Positions 1 through 8,609 of a stretch of 64,000 nucleotides of DNA are shown here, piece by piece. The notes below the pieces were generated by a model that saw only the letters and a program-made list of their open reading frames with translations, was not told where the DNA came from and made no database searches. Source of the stretch: Nocardioides sp. T2.26MG-1 (lineage in GTDB: Bacteria; Actinomycetota; Actinomycetes; Propionibacteriales; Nocardioidaceae); contig NZ_CATNLZ010000037.1 of the NCBI RefSeq assembly GCF_950101795.1, positions 104,576 to 168,575 on the forward strand, written 5' to 3'. Every line of letters starts with the position of its first letter. Position 1 is the stretch's first letter. The position numbers and the translations under genes are program-made.

Positions 1-173
1 TCGACTCCTCGTCGACCGCCGATGTGCTCGACCTGCTCGACGAGCTGCACGGTGCCGGCCGCACGATCGTGCTGATCACCCACGAGCACGACGTCGCCGC
101 CCGCGCCGGGCGGCGCCTGGTGATCAGCGACGGGCGGATCACCTCCGACGAGCGCCGCGAGGTGGTCCGGTGA
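1..173 (+). CDS. ABC transporter ATP-binding protein, C-terminal end (MacB/LolD type)
   Basis: Only the last 56 codons are present; the gene begins outside the window. The visible part carries the D-loop (LDSSST) and the H-switch (LITHEHDVA) of an ABC ATPase, followed by a short tail ending in VVR. The stop codon overlaps the GTG start of the following FtsX/MacB-like permease by 4 bp, so the two are translationally coupled. This is the expected arrangement for a MacB-like exporter split into ATPase and permease. The substrate cannot be told from this fragment. Confidence 0.85.
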   Translation, partial: DSSSTADVLDLLDELHGAGRTIVLITHEHDVAARAGRRLVISDGRITSDERREVVR

Positions 174-1396
174 GCTGGCTGGAGACGTTCCGCGCCGGCG
201 TGGAGGCGGTGCGCGCGCACCGGCTGCGCTCGGCGCTCACGATGCTCGGCATCGTCATCGGGATCTCCTCGGTGATCCTCACCGTCGGGCTCGGCCAGGG
301 CGCCCAGAACCAGGTCAAGGACCAGATCAGCGCGCTCGGCAGCAACCTGCTGATCGTCTCGCCGGGGAGCAGCACCGACTCCTCGGGCCTGCGCGGCGGG
401 TTCGGCTCGGCCTCGACCCTCACGCTCCAGGACGCGGCCGCGATCGGCGACGACAGCGTCGTGCCGGACGCGGCGGCGGTCGCGCCGACCACCTCCGGCT
501 CCGTCTCGCTCACCGCGGGGGAGACCAACTGGACCACCTCGGTGGCCGGGACGACGACCTCCTGGCTCGGCGTGCGCGCCCGCGAGCTGTCATCGGGCCG
601 GTTCTTCACCGACGCGGAGGTCGAGCAGACCGCGAACGTCGTCGTGCTGGGTCCGGACACGGCGAGCGAGCTGTTCTCCTTCGGCAGCCCGGTCGGCCAG
701 ACGGTCATCGTCGACGGGACCGAGCTGACCGTGATCGGCGTGCTCGCCTCGACCGGCTCGTCCTCGAGCGGCAGCAGCGAGGACGACGTCGCCGTGATGC
801 CGATCGGCACCGCCAAGCTGGTCACCGGCGCGAGCGGGTCGTCGGTCTCGACGATCTACGTCGAGGCGGCGTCCGCCGAGACCCTGGGTGCGGCGTACCA
901 GGAGGTGCAGGCGCTGCTGCTCAACCTCCACGGAGTGGCCGAGAGCGACGCGGACTTCAGCATCGCCACCCAGGACTCGCTCGTCGAGACCGCGAACTCC
1001 ACCAACCGGACGCTCACCGTGCTGCTCGGCGGGATCGCCGCGATCTCGCTGCTCGTCGGCGGCATCGGCGTCATGAACATCATGCTGGTCTCGGTCACCG
1101 AGCGGGTCCGCGAGATCGGGCTCCGCAAGGCCCTCGGCGCCACCCCTCGGGTGATCCGCCGCCAGTTCCTCGTCGAGGCCTCCGTGCTCGGCCTGGCCGG
1201 CGGGGTGCTCGGGGTCGGCCTCGGCGTGCTCGGCGCGCAGGTGCTGCCCGGCCTCATCGACCAGCCCGTCGCGGTCTCGGTCGTCGCCACCCTCGGCGCG
1301 ATCGGCACCGCTCTCGCCCTCGGCATCGGCTTCGGTGTCTACCCCGCGAGCCGGGCCGCCCGGCTCACCCCGATCGACGCCCTGCGCAGCGAATGA
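170..1396 (+). CDS. ABC transporter permease, MacB/FtsX family
   Basis: A 408-residue permease with the MacB topology. One membrane helix lies near residues 20-40 (LTMLGIVIGISSVILTVGLG). A large extracytoplasmic MacB-PCD-like domain, rich in Ser, Thr and Gly, spans about 45-270. Three C-terminal helices begin near residue 280 and include the typical GGIGVMNIMLVSVTERVREIGLRKA-type segment. The protein ends with the family signature ARLTPIDALRSE. The GTG start overlaps the upstream ATPase stop. Family members use the ATPase to drive export of peptides, lipids or drugs together with an adaptor protein, and an adaptor is encoded two genes downstream. Confidence 0.93.
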   Translation: MSWLETFRAGVEAVRAHRLRSALTMLGIVIGISSVILTVGLGQGAQNQVKDQISALGSNLLIVSPGSSTDSSGLRGGFGSASTLTLQDAAAIGDDSVVPDAAAVAPTTSGSVSLTAGETNWTTSVAGTTTSWLGVRARELSSGRFFTDAEVEQTANVVVLGPDTASELFSFGSPVGQTVIVDGTELTVIGVLASTGSSSSGSSEDDVAVMPIGTAKLVTGASGSSVSTIYVEAASAETLGAAYQEVQALLLNLHGVAESDADFSIATQDSLVETANSTNRTLTVLLGGIAAISLLVGGIGVMNIMLVSVTERVREIGLRKALGATPRVIRRQFLVEASVLGLAGGVLGVGLGVLGAQVLPGLIDQPVAVSVVATLGAIGTALALGIGFGVYPASRAARLTPIDALRSE

Positions 1397-1416
1397 CGTC
1401 CCGAAAGGTCACCACC

Positions 1417-2283
1417 ATGAACCCCGCCATCCACCGGGTCCGCACCTCCCTCCTCGTGACCGCCTCGGCGGTGCTGCTGGCCGCCTCGCTCACCGCCTGT
1501 GGCGGAGACGACGCGACCGCCACCGACGACTCCGGTGCCACGACCGACCAGCAGGGTGCCGCGCCGAGTGCCGACCAGGCCGGGCCCGGGACGCTGCCCG
1601 GCGCCTCCGGCGAGGTCGCGGCGATCAGCGGGAGGACCATGCAGGTGCAGAGCGACACCTCCGGCCAGGTCGCGGTCTCCTGGACCGCGAAGACGGCCTT
1701 CACCCAGCAGGTGAGGGCCACGCTGGCGGACGTCACGGTCGGCTCGTGCGTGATGGTCGAGTCCGACACGGGAGCCGACACGGGAGCAGAGGACGGCGAG
1801 CCGGTCGCGGCCACCGCGGTGCGGATCACCGAGGCCACCGACGACGGGTGCGGCGCCGGGTTCGGCGGCGGCCCCCGGATGGGGTCGGGCGGGCCCTCCG
1901 ACATGCCGTCGGACATGCCATCCGACATACCGTCGGACATGCCGTCGGACATGCCCAGCGACATGCCGTCGGACATGCAGGCACGGATGGGGGGCACCGC
2001 GGGCGAGGTGGTGGCGGTGTCGGCCGACGGGTTCACCGTGTCCTCGACGCTCCCGGGGGAGGACGACGCGACGTCGGTCGAGGTGACGGTGGCCGAGGCC
2101 ACGACCTACAGCCGGATGGCCGACGCCGACGCCACTGCGCTCGAGGTCGGCCGCTGCGTGAGCGCCACCGGCGACACCGACTCGACCGGAGCGGTCACCG
2201 CCGACCGGGTCAGCGTCACCGACCCCGTCGACGGCGAGTGCGGGATCCGGGTCCTCTCGGTGCGTCCGGGGGAGGACCAGTGA
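1417..2283 (+). CDS. Secreted lipoprotein with two DUF5666-like domains and an MxxxM repeat
   Basis: A 288-residue protein. The ATG at 1417 is preferred over the one at 1393 because GAAAGG lies 8 nt before it and the resulting N-terminus is a normal lipoprotein signal (MNPAIHRVR, hydrophobic stretch, lipobox LTAC). Two similar beta-rich modules (GEVAAISGRTMQVQ and GEVVAVSADGFTVSS, each with a later VGxCV-type turn) resemble DUF5666. Between them lies a Gly/Pro linker and seven PSDM-type tetrads, giving Met every fourth residue with one Ile substitution. It sits between the permease and the adaptor of an export operon and overlaps the adaptor start by 4 bp. Its role is unknown. A metal-binding or periplasmic accessory function is an inference. 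Confidence 0.8.
   Translation: MNPAIHRVRTSLLVTASAVLLAASLTACGGDDATATDDSGATTDQQGAAPSADQAGPGTLPGASGEVAAISGRTMQVQSDTSGQVAVSWTAKTAFTQQVRATLADVTVGSCVMVESDTGADTGAEDGEPVAATAVRITEATDDGCGAGFGGGPRMGSGGPSDMPSDMPSDIPSDMPSDMPSDMPSDMQARMGGTAGEVVAVSADGFTVSSTLPGEDDATSVEVTVAEATTYSRMADADATALEVGRCVSATGDTDSTGAVTADRVSVTDPVDGECGIRVLSVRPGEDQ
1897..1980 (+). repeat. In-frame 12-bp tandem repeat encoding PSDM tetrads
   Basis: About seven imperfect copies of a 12-bp unit (for example TCGGACATGCCG) encode (P)SDM. Copies differ by synonymous changes and one Met-to-Ile change, so the repeat is neither brand new nor strictly conserved. Residue spacing gives a regular MxxxM ladder in the linker of the lipoprotein. Confidence 0.9.
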
Positions 2284-4046
2284 CGTCGCCGCGTGGGCGA
2301 CGCCTCCGTCGCGGCCTCGCGGTCGTCGCGGTGGTCGGGCTCGTGGGCGGGGGGTACGCCGCGTACGCGGCCGGAGACGCGGACGCGGCGTACCGCACGG
2401 CGGTCGCGGAGGTCGCGGACGTCGAGCAGACCCTGGCCCTCGCGGGCACGCTGACCCCGTCGGGGACCGCCGACCTCCAGGTCGGCGCCGACGGCACGAT
2501 CGCCGCGGTGCCGGTGGAGGTCGGCGAGCGGGTCCGGGCCGGGGACGTGCTGGCCCGCCTGGACCGACACAGCCTGCGCACCGCGGTCGACCGGGCCCGC
2601 GCCGACCTCGCCGCCGCCCGGGCGCAGCTGGAGGCGGACGAGGAGGCCCAGGCCGACACGGTGAGCGCCGCCTCCTCCAGCGACTCCTCCAGCGACTCCG
2701 CCAGCACCTCCTCGGGATCGTCGGGCTCCTCGGGCCAGCAGTCCTCGCCGAGCGCGGACCCGACGACCGAGCCGTCCGCCGACCCGAGCCAGGACCCGAC
2801 CGATGACCCCGGGGCACCGGACCCCTTGGCCGAGCTCGCCACCCAGCAGCAGGCGGTGGTGACGGCGCAGTCGGCCGCCTCTGCCGCGATCGCGGACGCG
2901 AAGGTCGCACTCACCGCCCAGACCGACGCCTGCGCGAACGCCTACGAGAGCGACCCCGGCACCGACCCCAGCGACGACCCCAGCGCCGACCCCAGCGACG
3001 ACCCCAGCGACGCACCCGACCCGGACCCGGCCGACGAGGCCTGCGCGACCGCGCTCGCGACGGTGCAGGCCACCCAGGACACGGTCGCGACCGCCCAGGA
3101 CGCGCTCCAGGCCGCCCTGGGGCAGCTGACGGACACGCTCACGGCCGCGATCGAGTCCCTCGGCTCCAGCAGCGGTGCGGACCCGACCGAGCAGCCCGCC
3201 CAGGACACCCCCACCCAGGACACCCCCACCCAGGACACCCCGAGCCAGGGCACGCCCGCTCAGGACACCCCGATCCAGGACACCCCGACCGACCAGAGCG
3301 CGACGGTGACCGTCACCGCCGCGACGCTCGCCCGCGACCAGGCGACGATCGACCAGGCGCGGGCCGACCTGGTCACCGCCCGGCAGTCACTGGCGGCGGC
3401 CACGGTCCGGGCCCCGCACGCGGGGCGGGTGGCGGCGCTCGACGTCGCGGCCGGGGACACGGTCGCGGCCGGCGACGTGGTGGCGACGGTCGTCGCCCCC
3501 GGGACCACGACCGTCGAGGTGGCGGTCACCGACACCCAGGTGCGGCAGCTCGAGGTGGGCCAGCGCGCGGAGGTCACCGCGGCGGGCGCATCCCGCTCCT
3601 ACCCGGCGAGCGTCACCGCGATCGGCGCCCTGCCCGACACGTCGTCGGGGAGCACGACGTACCCGGTGACGATCACGCTGGACAGGCGGGGCGTGGTGCT
3701 CCCGACGGGCGCGACCGCGACGGCCGACGTGGTGGTCGGCGCCGCGGACGACGTCGTGACGGTGCCCGCCTCCGCGGTGCGCGACGGTGTGGTCACGGTG
3801 CTGCGCGACGGCACGGCGACGGCGACGCCGGTGACGACGGGGCTCGTCGGGGCGACCCGGATCGAGGTCAGCGAGGGCCTGTCGGCCGGTGACGAGGTCG
3901 TGGTCGCCGACCTGGGGGCCGCGGTCCCGACGGGCGACACCGGCGATACGGGCCTGGGCGGGTTCGGCTCCGACCTCGGCGGCGGTCCGCAGTTCGGCAC
4001 CGGTCCGGCCGGCCCGGGCGGTGGGCCGGTGACATTCCAGCGGTGA
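2280..4046 (+). CDS. MacA/HlyD-like periplasmic adaptor with long repetitive linkers
   Basis: A 588-residue membrane-anchored adaptor starting at the GTG that overlaps the lipoprotein stop. Basic residues and one helix (about 6-30) are followed by the first half of a lipoyl/barrel-sandwich domain (about 60-100, GTIAAVPVEVGERVRAGD). Alanine-rich helices follow. The second lipoyl half is at about 375-410 (VRAPHAGRVAALDVAAGD), then a beta-barrel domain and a Gly-rich tail. The helical hairpin is interrupted by three low-complexity stretches: Ser/Asp/Pro at about 120-180, DPSDDPS repeats at about 222-255, and QDTPT pentapeptides at about 300-340. A lone Cys sits on either side of the second stretch. 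It is the adaptor expected for the upstream MacB-like ATPase and permease. Family adaptors are usually under 450 residues, so this one is unusually long. Confidence 0.88.
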   Translation: MTSPRGRRLRRGLAVVAVVGLVGGGYAAYAAGDADAAYRTAVAEVADVEQTLALAGTLTPSGTADLQVGADGTIAAVPVEVGERVRAGDVLARLDRHSLRTAVDRARADLAAARAQLEADEEAQADTVSAASSSDSSSDSASTSSGSSGSSGQQSSPSADPTTEPSADPSQDPTDDPGAPDPLAELATQQQAVVTAQSAASAAIADAKVALTAQTDACANAYESDPGTDPSDDPSADPSDDPSDAPDPDPADEACATALATVQATQDTVATAQDALQAALGQLTDTLTAAIESLGSSSGADPTEQPAQDTPTQDTPTQDTPSQGTPAQDTPIQDTPTDQSATVTVTAATLARDQATIDQARADLVTARQSLAAATVRAPHAGRVAALDVAAGDTVAAGDVVATVVAPGTTTVEVAVTDTQVRQLEVGQRAEVTAAGASRSYPASVTAIGALPDTSSGSTTYPVTITLDRRGVVLPTGATATADVVVGAADDVVTVPASAVRDGVVTVLRDGTATATPVTTGLVGATRIEVSEGLSAGDEVVVADLGAAVPTGDTGDTGLGGFGSDLGGGPQFGTGPAGPGGGPVTFQR

Positions 4047-4132
4047 CCGGTCATCCGGCGCCGGGATGCCCCACGGCGTACTAGATTGGCCAGGTCGGGG
4101 GGACCGACGGGACCTGGTGGGGGGCTGAGCAC

Positions 4133-5296
4133 GTGACGACCACCGACCTCGACCTGCCGCGCGTCGCCGAGATCGGCAAGTACCACGTCCTGACCGAGCC
4201 GCCCCGGGCCGACCTGCTCGCGCTCGTCGAGATCGCCGCCCAGGTGGCGCGGGTGCCGATGGCGACGATCAACCTGATCACCGACACCGCCCAGCACCAG
4301 ATCGCGACGCACGGGTTCGAGGCCTCGATCTGCGCGCGCGAGGACTCGATGTGCAACCTGGTGCTGCACGAGGGTGCGCCGGTGGTGGTGCCGGACGCCA
4401 GCCGGGACGACCGGTTCCGCGACAACCCGTTCGTGACGGGCGTGCTCGGTGACGTGCGGTTCTACGCGACCCACCAGCTGGTGACGCCCGAGGACGTGGT
4501 GATCGGGTCCCTCTGCGTGTTCGACACCGTCCCGCGCGAGCTGAGCGACGAGCAGGAGCGCGCACTGGCCGGCCTCGCCGACCGCGTCGTCGACCTGCTC
4601 GAGCTCGAGCTGCGGACCCGTGAGCTGAAGCGCTCCAACGAGCAGCTGGCCGCCTTCGCCGGCCAGGTGGCCCACGACCTGCGCAACCCACTCGCCGCGG
4701 TGTCGCTGTCGCTGCGGCTGATCGGTGAGGAGCTCGACAAGCGTCCGAGCGAGGACGGCGCGATGGCGTACCTGCTGCAGCGGGCGCTCGGCGGCGCCGA
4801 GCGGATGCAGGGCCTGATCGACGGCCTGCTGGCCTACGCCCGCGTCGGGGCCGAGCTGCAGCGGGTGCCGGTCGATCTCGCGGCCGTGCTCGCGGACGTC
4901 CACGCCGACCTGGCCACCGCGCTCGTGGGGACCACGCTCGTCGTGGGAGAGCTGCCCACGGTGGTGGGCGACCCCGTGCAGCTCCGGGCCGTGCTGCAGA
5001 ACCTGGTGGCCAACGCGCTGAAGTTCACCCGGCCGGGAGAGCCGGCGCACGTCGAGGTCGACTCCGTGCTGATCCGGGACCGGTGGCGGGTCGAGGTGTG
5101 CGACCGCGGCCCGGGGATCGCGGAGGACCAGCGGGACCGGGTGTTCGCGCCGCTGGCGCGCATCGACGAGAGCGTGGAGGGTTCCGGGATCGGGCTGTCG
5201 ACCTGCCGGCGCATCGTCGAGGCGCACGGCGGCCGCATCGGGCTCACGGACGCGGCGTACGGCGGCACCTGCGCGTGGTTCGAGCTGCCGGCGTAG
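4133..5296 (+). CDS. GAF-domain sensor histidine kinase, cytoplasmic
   Basis: A 387-residue soluble kinase with no membrane segment. A GAF domain covers about residues 25-150. HisKA follows, with the phosphoacceptor at His181 in AHDLRNPL. The HATPase_c domain has an N box (NLVANALKF), a G1 box (DRGPGI) and a G2 box (GSGIGLS). The GTG start follows a G-rich Shine-Dalgarno-like run, and a TAGATT hexamer at 4082-4087 could be its -10 box. No response regulator is adjacent, so the partner is unknown and the kinase is an orphan in this window. The GAF ligand cannot be inferred. Confidence 0.92.
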   Translation: MTTTDLDLPRVAEIGKYHVLTEPPRADLLALVEIAAQVARVPMATINLITDTAQHQIATHGFEASICAREDSMCNLVLHEGAPVVVPDASRDDRFRDNPFVTGVLGDVRFYATHQLVTPEDVVIGSLCVFDTVPRELSDEQERALAGLADRVVDLLELELRTRELKRSNEQLAAFAGQVAHDLRNPLAAVSLSLRLIGEELDKRPSEDGAMAYLLQRALGGAERMQGLIDGLLAYARVGAELQRVPVDLAAVLADVHADLATALVGTTLVVGELPTVVGDPVQLRAVLQNLVANALKFTRPGEPAHVEVDSVLIRDRWRVEVCDRGPGIAEDQRDRVFAPLARIDESVEGSGIGLSTCRRIVEAHGGRIGLTDAAYGGTCAWFELPA

Positions 5297-5305
5297 CGCG
5301 CCCGG

Positions 5306-6490
5306 TCAGTCCTTGTGGGTCTTGCCGGGCAGCGCCAGCATCCGCTCCAGCGCCACCAGCGCCCACTTCTCGGTGTCCGGGTCGACCTCGATCCGGTTGA
5401 CGACCGTGCCGGCGACGAGCGACTCGAGCGCCCACACCAGGTGAGGGAGGTCGATGCGGTTCATCGTGGAGCAGTAGCAGACGGTCTTGTCGAGGAACGA
5501 GATGTTCTTGTCCGGGTGGGCGGTGGCGAGCCGCTTGACGAGGTTGAGCTCCGTGCCGATCGCCCAGCTCGACCCGGCCGGGGCGGCCTCGATCGTCTGG
5601 ATGATGAACTCCGTGGACCCGACCAGGTCGGCCTTGAGGACGACCTCGTGGCGGCACTCGGGGTGCACCAGGATCTGCACGTCGGGGATCGTCGCGCGCA
5701 GCTCGTCGACGACCTCGGGGGAGAAGCGGCCGTGCACGGAGCAGTGGCCCTTCCAGAGGATCATCGTCGCGTCGCGCAGCTGCTCGGCGGTCAGGCCGCC
5801 GCCGGGCAGGTGCGGGTCCCAGACCACGCAGTCGTCGACGGTGAGGCCCATCTTCTGCACCGCGGTGTTGCGGCCCAGGTGCTCGTCGGGCAGGAAGAGC
5901 ACCTTCGCGCCGCCCGGGGCGTCGGCCTTCTGTGCGAACGCCCACTCGAGCGCGACCTCGGCGTTGCTCGACGTGCACACGACGCCGCCGTTGCGGCCGC
6001 AGAACGCCTTGATGTCGGCCGAGGAGTTCATGTAGGTGACCGGCACGACGGAGTCGGCGATCCCGGCCTCGGTCATCGCCTCCCACGCCATCTCGACCTG
6101 GGTGAGCCGGGCCATGTCGGCCATCGAGCAGCCCGCGGCCAGGTCGGGCAGGATCACCTGCTGGCCGGGGCCGGTCAGGATGTCGGCCGACTCGGCCATG
6201 AAGTGCACGCCGCAGAACACGATGTACTCGGCGTCGGGCCGGCCGGCGGCGTCCCGGGCCAGTTTGAAGGAGTCACCGGTGACGTCGGCGAACTGGATGA
6301 CCTCGTCGCGCTGGTAGTGGTGGCCGAGGATGAAGACCTTGTCGCCCAGCGCGTCCTTGGCCGCGCGGGCCCGCGCCACGAGGCTCGGGTCGGACGCCGG
6401 AGGCAGGTCGCCCGGGCACTCCACGCCACGCTCGCTGGTGAGATCGGTGCCGCGGCCGAGGGGGAGCAGCGGGAGGTCGACGGTCGTCAT
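5306..6490 (-). CDS. nadA: Quinolinate synthase NadA
   Basis: A 394-residue enzyme that condenses iminoaspartate with dihydroxyacetone phosphate to quinolinate in NAD synthesis, using a [4Fe-4S] cluster. Characteristic segments are LGHHYQRDEVIQFAD, the cluster-Cys region FCGVHFMAESADIL, CSMADMA, TSSNAEVALEWA, HPECRHEVV and the C-terminal CYCSTMNRIDLPHL. The ATG start at 6490 is 7 nt downstream of a TAGGAT box, which suggests a leaderless transcript. NadB and NadC are not adjacent. It converges on the histidine kinase gene with a 9-nt gap. Confidence 0.97.
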   Translation of the reverse strand: MTTVDLPLLPLGRGTDLTSERGVECPGDLPPASDPSLVARARAAKDALGDKVFILGHHYQRDEVIQFADVTGDSFKLARDAAGRPDAEYIVFCGVHFMAESADILTGPGQQVILPDLAAGCSMADMARLTQVEMAWEAMTEAGIADSVVPVTYMNSSADIKAFCGRNGGVVCTSSNAEVALEWAFAQKADAPGGAKVLFLPDEHLGRNTAVQKMGLTVDDCVVWDPHLPGGGLTAEQLRDATMILWKGHCSVHGRFSPEVVDELRATIPDVQILVHPECRHEVVLKADLVGSTEFIIQTIEAAPAGSSWAIGTELNLVKRLATAHPDKNISFLDKTVCYCSTMNRIDLPHLVWALESLVAGTVVNRIEVDPDTEKWALVALERMLALPGKTHKD

Positions 6491-6497
6491 GGGCTCG

Positions 6498-6503
6498 ATC
6501 CTA
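6498..6503 (-). promoter_or_regulatory. Candidate -10 box of nadA (leaderless)
   Basis: Read on the minus strand the hexamer is TAGGAT, ending 7 nt before the ATG. That spacing places transcription start at or next to the start codon, the usual leaderless arrangement in actinobacteria. No good -35 hexamer is visible. Confidence 0.45.
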
Positions 6504-6525
6504 TTCTCGCGAGGGTGCCGGCCCG

Positions 6526-7419
6526 TCAGAGCAGGGCACCACTGTGAACGTACGGCGCGGGCGGCTTCATCCCGCGGAGGCCGAGATATCCCTCCTGCTG
6601 GAGCTCGAGCCGGCTCGCGAACCCGACGTCGAGCGCCCACCGGTTCGCGGGCGTGAGGTGGCCCAGCGTGGTCCGCTCCGGGCCCTCCGCCAGGGCGGCC
6701 CACAGCAGCCGGGTCGCCGTACGCCGGTTGGAGGCGGCCAGCAGCGCGGGCATCCCGCGCTCGTTGAGGTAGGCGTAGCCCGACCCGGTCGTCGTGTCCG
6801 ACACCAGCAGCCGCCAGGTCCGCAGCATCAGCTCGTGGTCGGGGCCGTGGCCGGCGCCCCGGGTCGCCCGATCGAGCGAGTCCATCAGGTCGATGTCGGA
6901 CGCGCTGCCGTCACGGACCTTCTCGACCACCGGGATCGCGGAGCGGTCGACCGTGCCCGACATGGACATCTGCGGGTGCAGCTCGAAGCCGGCCTGGTGG
7001 TAGACGCGGGCGGCCTTCGGGTCCGCGGACGCCGAGAGCATGCCGCGGGTGCAGGCCCGGCCGTGCTGCAGCGCCGCCGCCAGCAGCGGCTTGCCGATGC
7101 CCTGGCCCTGCCGGCCCGGCAGCACGGCGTACGTCGCGAGGCACCACAGCGTCTCGCGCCGGAACGACGTGGCCATCCCGATGACGCCCGTGCCGTCCTC
7201 GGCGACCCAGCAGCCGCCCGGGTCGGTCCGCACGAGGTGCCGCGTCCGCTCGAGCCAGACCGCCCGGTGCGGGTCGGTCCGGCGCTCCGCGGCAGGCTCG
7301 TGGGTGCGCCGCATCCGGGAGTCGAGCTCGAAGAAGCCCTCGTCGCTGACCCGCTCGGCCGCGGGCACGTCGTCGGGGGTCATCGGGCGGATCACCAGAT
7401 CGTTCGCAGGGCCGGGCAC
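6526..7419 (-). CDS. GNAT-family N-acetyltransferase, tandem type
   Basis: A 297-residue protein. The N-terminal half is a canonical GNAT fold: VIRPMTPDDVPAAERVS at the start, then the acetyl-CoA loop LPGRQGQGIGKPLLAAAL near residues 115-132. The second half (about 165-297) has no clear acetyl-CoA motif and looks like a degenerate second GNAT or SCP2-like domain. The GTG start lies 6 nt after a TAAGGT box. It is divergent from the glycerate kinase gene with 33 nt between starts, so the promoters overlap. The substrate is unknown. Confidence 0.85.
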   Translation of the reverse strand: MPGPANDLVIRPMTPDDVPAAERVSDEGFFELDSRMRRTHEPAAERRTDPHRAVWLERTRHLVRTDPGGCWVAEDGTGVIGMATSFRRETLWCLATYAVLPGRQGQGIGKPLLAAALQHGRACTRGMLSASADPKAARVYHQAGFELHPQMSMSGTVDRSAIPVVEKVRDGSASDIDLMDSLDRATRGAGHGPDHELMLRTWRLLVSDTTTGSGYAYLNERGMPALLAASNRRTATRLLWAALAEGPERTTLGHLTPANRWALDVGFASRLELQQEGYLGLRGMKPPAPYVHSGALL

Positions 7420-7425
7420 ACCCTG

Positions 7426-7431
7426 ACCTTA
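7426..7431 (-). promoter_or_regulatory. Candidate -10 box of the GNAT gene (leaderless)
   Basis: TAAGGT on the minus strand, 6 nt before the GTG start. It sits inside the 33-nt divergent gap shared with glycerate kinase. Confidence 0.4.
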
Positions 7432-7452
7432 GGGACCGGCGAGGATGGCGGC

Positions 7453-8523
7453 ATGCGCATATTGGTCGCCCCCGACAAGTTCGCCGGCACGCTGACCGCG
7501 GTCGAGGCGGCGGACGCGATCGCGACCGGCTGGCAGCGCCGCGCCCCCGGCGACGAGCTCGACCTCGCGCCGATGGCCGACGGCGGGCCGGGCTTCGTGG
7601 ACGTGCTGCACGCCGCGCTCGGCGGCGAGCTGCTCGCGGTCACGGTGCGCGGCCCGCACGGCGAGCCGACACCGGCGACCCTGCTGCTCGCGGGCGGCGC
7701 GGCGTACGTCGAGGCCGCCCAGGCGTGTGGCCTGCACCTGACCGGGCGCGAGGGCGCGGAGTCGGCGACGACGTACGGCGTGGGGGAGCTGCTGCTCGCC
7801 GCGGCCCGCGCCGGGGCGCAACGGGTGGTGGTGGGGCTCGGCGGGAGCGGCACCAACGACGGCGGCGCCGGCCTGCTGGCGGCCCTCGGCGCGACCGCCG
7901 ACCGGCCGCTGGACGCCGGCGTCGCCGGGCTTGCCGGGGTCTCCCGCGTCGAGCTGCCGGACTACCCGCTGCCGCTGGTGGCGGCCACGGACGTCGACAA
8001 CCCGCTGACCGGGCTGTTCGGCGCGGCCAAGGTGTTCGGGCCGCAGAAGGGCATCCCCGAGGACCGGCTGCCGGTCGTCGACGGGTGGCTCGAGGAGCTG
8101 GCGGTGGCCACCGACCGCCGGGTGGCCCTGTCGAAGGGGGCGGGCGCGGCGGGCGGCCTCGGGTTCGCGCTGCTGCTGCTCGGCGGCACCCGCGAGCCGG
8201 GCATCGGGCTGGTGGCGGACGCCGTACGCCTGCCGGAGCGGGCCCGGGCGGCCGACCTCGTGATCACCGGCGAGGGCGCCTTCGACTTCTCCAGCCGCTC
8301 CGGCAAGGTGCCCTACGGCGTGGCCGAGATCGCGGCCGAGGCGGTGCGACCGTGCGTGGCGCTGGCCGGGCAGGTGCTCGTGGGGGCCCGGGAGATGCGG
8401 GCGCTGGGCATCGAGTCGGCGTACTCGCTCGTCGAGCTGGTGGGGGAGGACCGGGCCTTCGCGGACCCGGCGGGGGCGCTGGCCGACCTCGCGGAGCGGG
8501 TCGCGCGGACCTGGTCACGATGA
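7453..8523 (+). CDS. Glycerate kinase (type 1 family)
   Basis: A 356-residue member of the glycerate kinase type-1 family, which phosphorylates glycerate with ATP. Seen are the N-terminal MRILVAPDKFAGTLTAVEAADAI, the MADGGPGFVD segment, the Gly-rich VVGLGGSGTNDGGAG loop, ATDVDNPLTGLFGAAKVFGPQKG and TGEGAFDFSSRSGKVP, all family hallmarks. The ATG start is preceded by GAGGATGG. In M. tuberculosis, as I recall it, a glycerate-kinase-like gene also lies next to the A-type Fe-S carrier and adenosine kinase genes. Confidence 0.95.
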   Translation: MRILVAPDKFAGTLTAVEAADAIATGWQRRAPGDELDLAPMADGGPGFVDVLHAALGGELLAVTVRGPHGEPTPATLLLAGGAAYVEAAQACGLHLTGREGAESATTYGVGELLLAAARAGAQRVVVGLGGSGTNDGGAGLLAALGATADRPLDAGVAGLAGVSRVELPDYPLPLVAATDVDNPLTGLFGAAKVFGPQKGIPEDRLPVVDGWLEELAVATDRRVALSKGAGAAGGLGFALLLLGGTREPGIGLVADAVRLPERARAADLVITGEGAFDFSSRSGKVPYGVAEIAAEAVRPCVALAGQVLVGAREMRALGIESAYSLVELVGEDRAFADPAGALADLAERVARTWSR

Positions 8524-8609
8524 TGGTCCGGAATAACCGGCCGTGTGCGACCATTGACCCAGTAGCTGAACCAGTAACGCCCCTTCCACCGACCTTGGGA
8601 GAACCCCAC

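Noticed and set aside
1393..1416. ATG at 1393 as start of the lipoprotein.
   Set aside because: It would overlap the permease stop, but GAAAGG is placed for the ATG at 1417 and the shorter form gives a proper lipoprotein signal.
139..4046. Many long open frames on the opposite strand or other frames of real genes, some over 500 codons (for example 1339-2910 minus, 3599-5227 minus, 51933-56084 minus).
   Set aside because: High GC removes stop codons in shadow frames. The translations are Arg/Pro/Ala/Gly-biased, lack domain motifs, and lie over genes with clear families.
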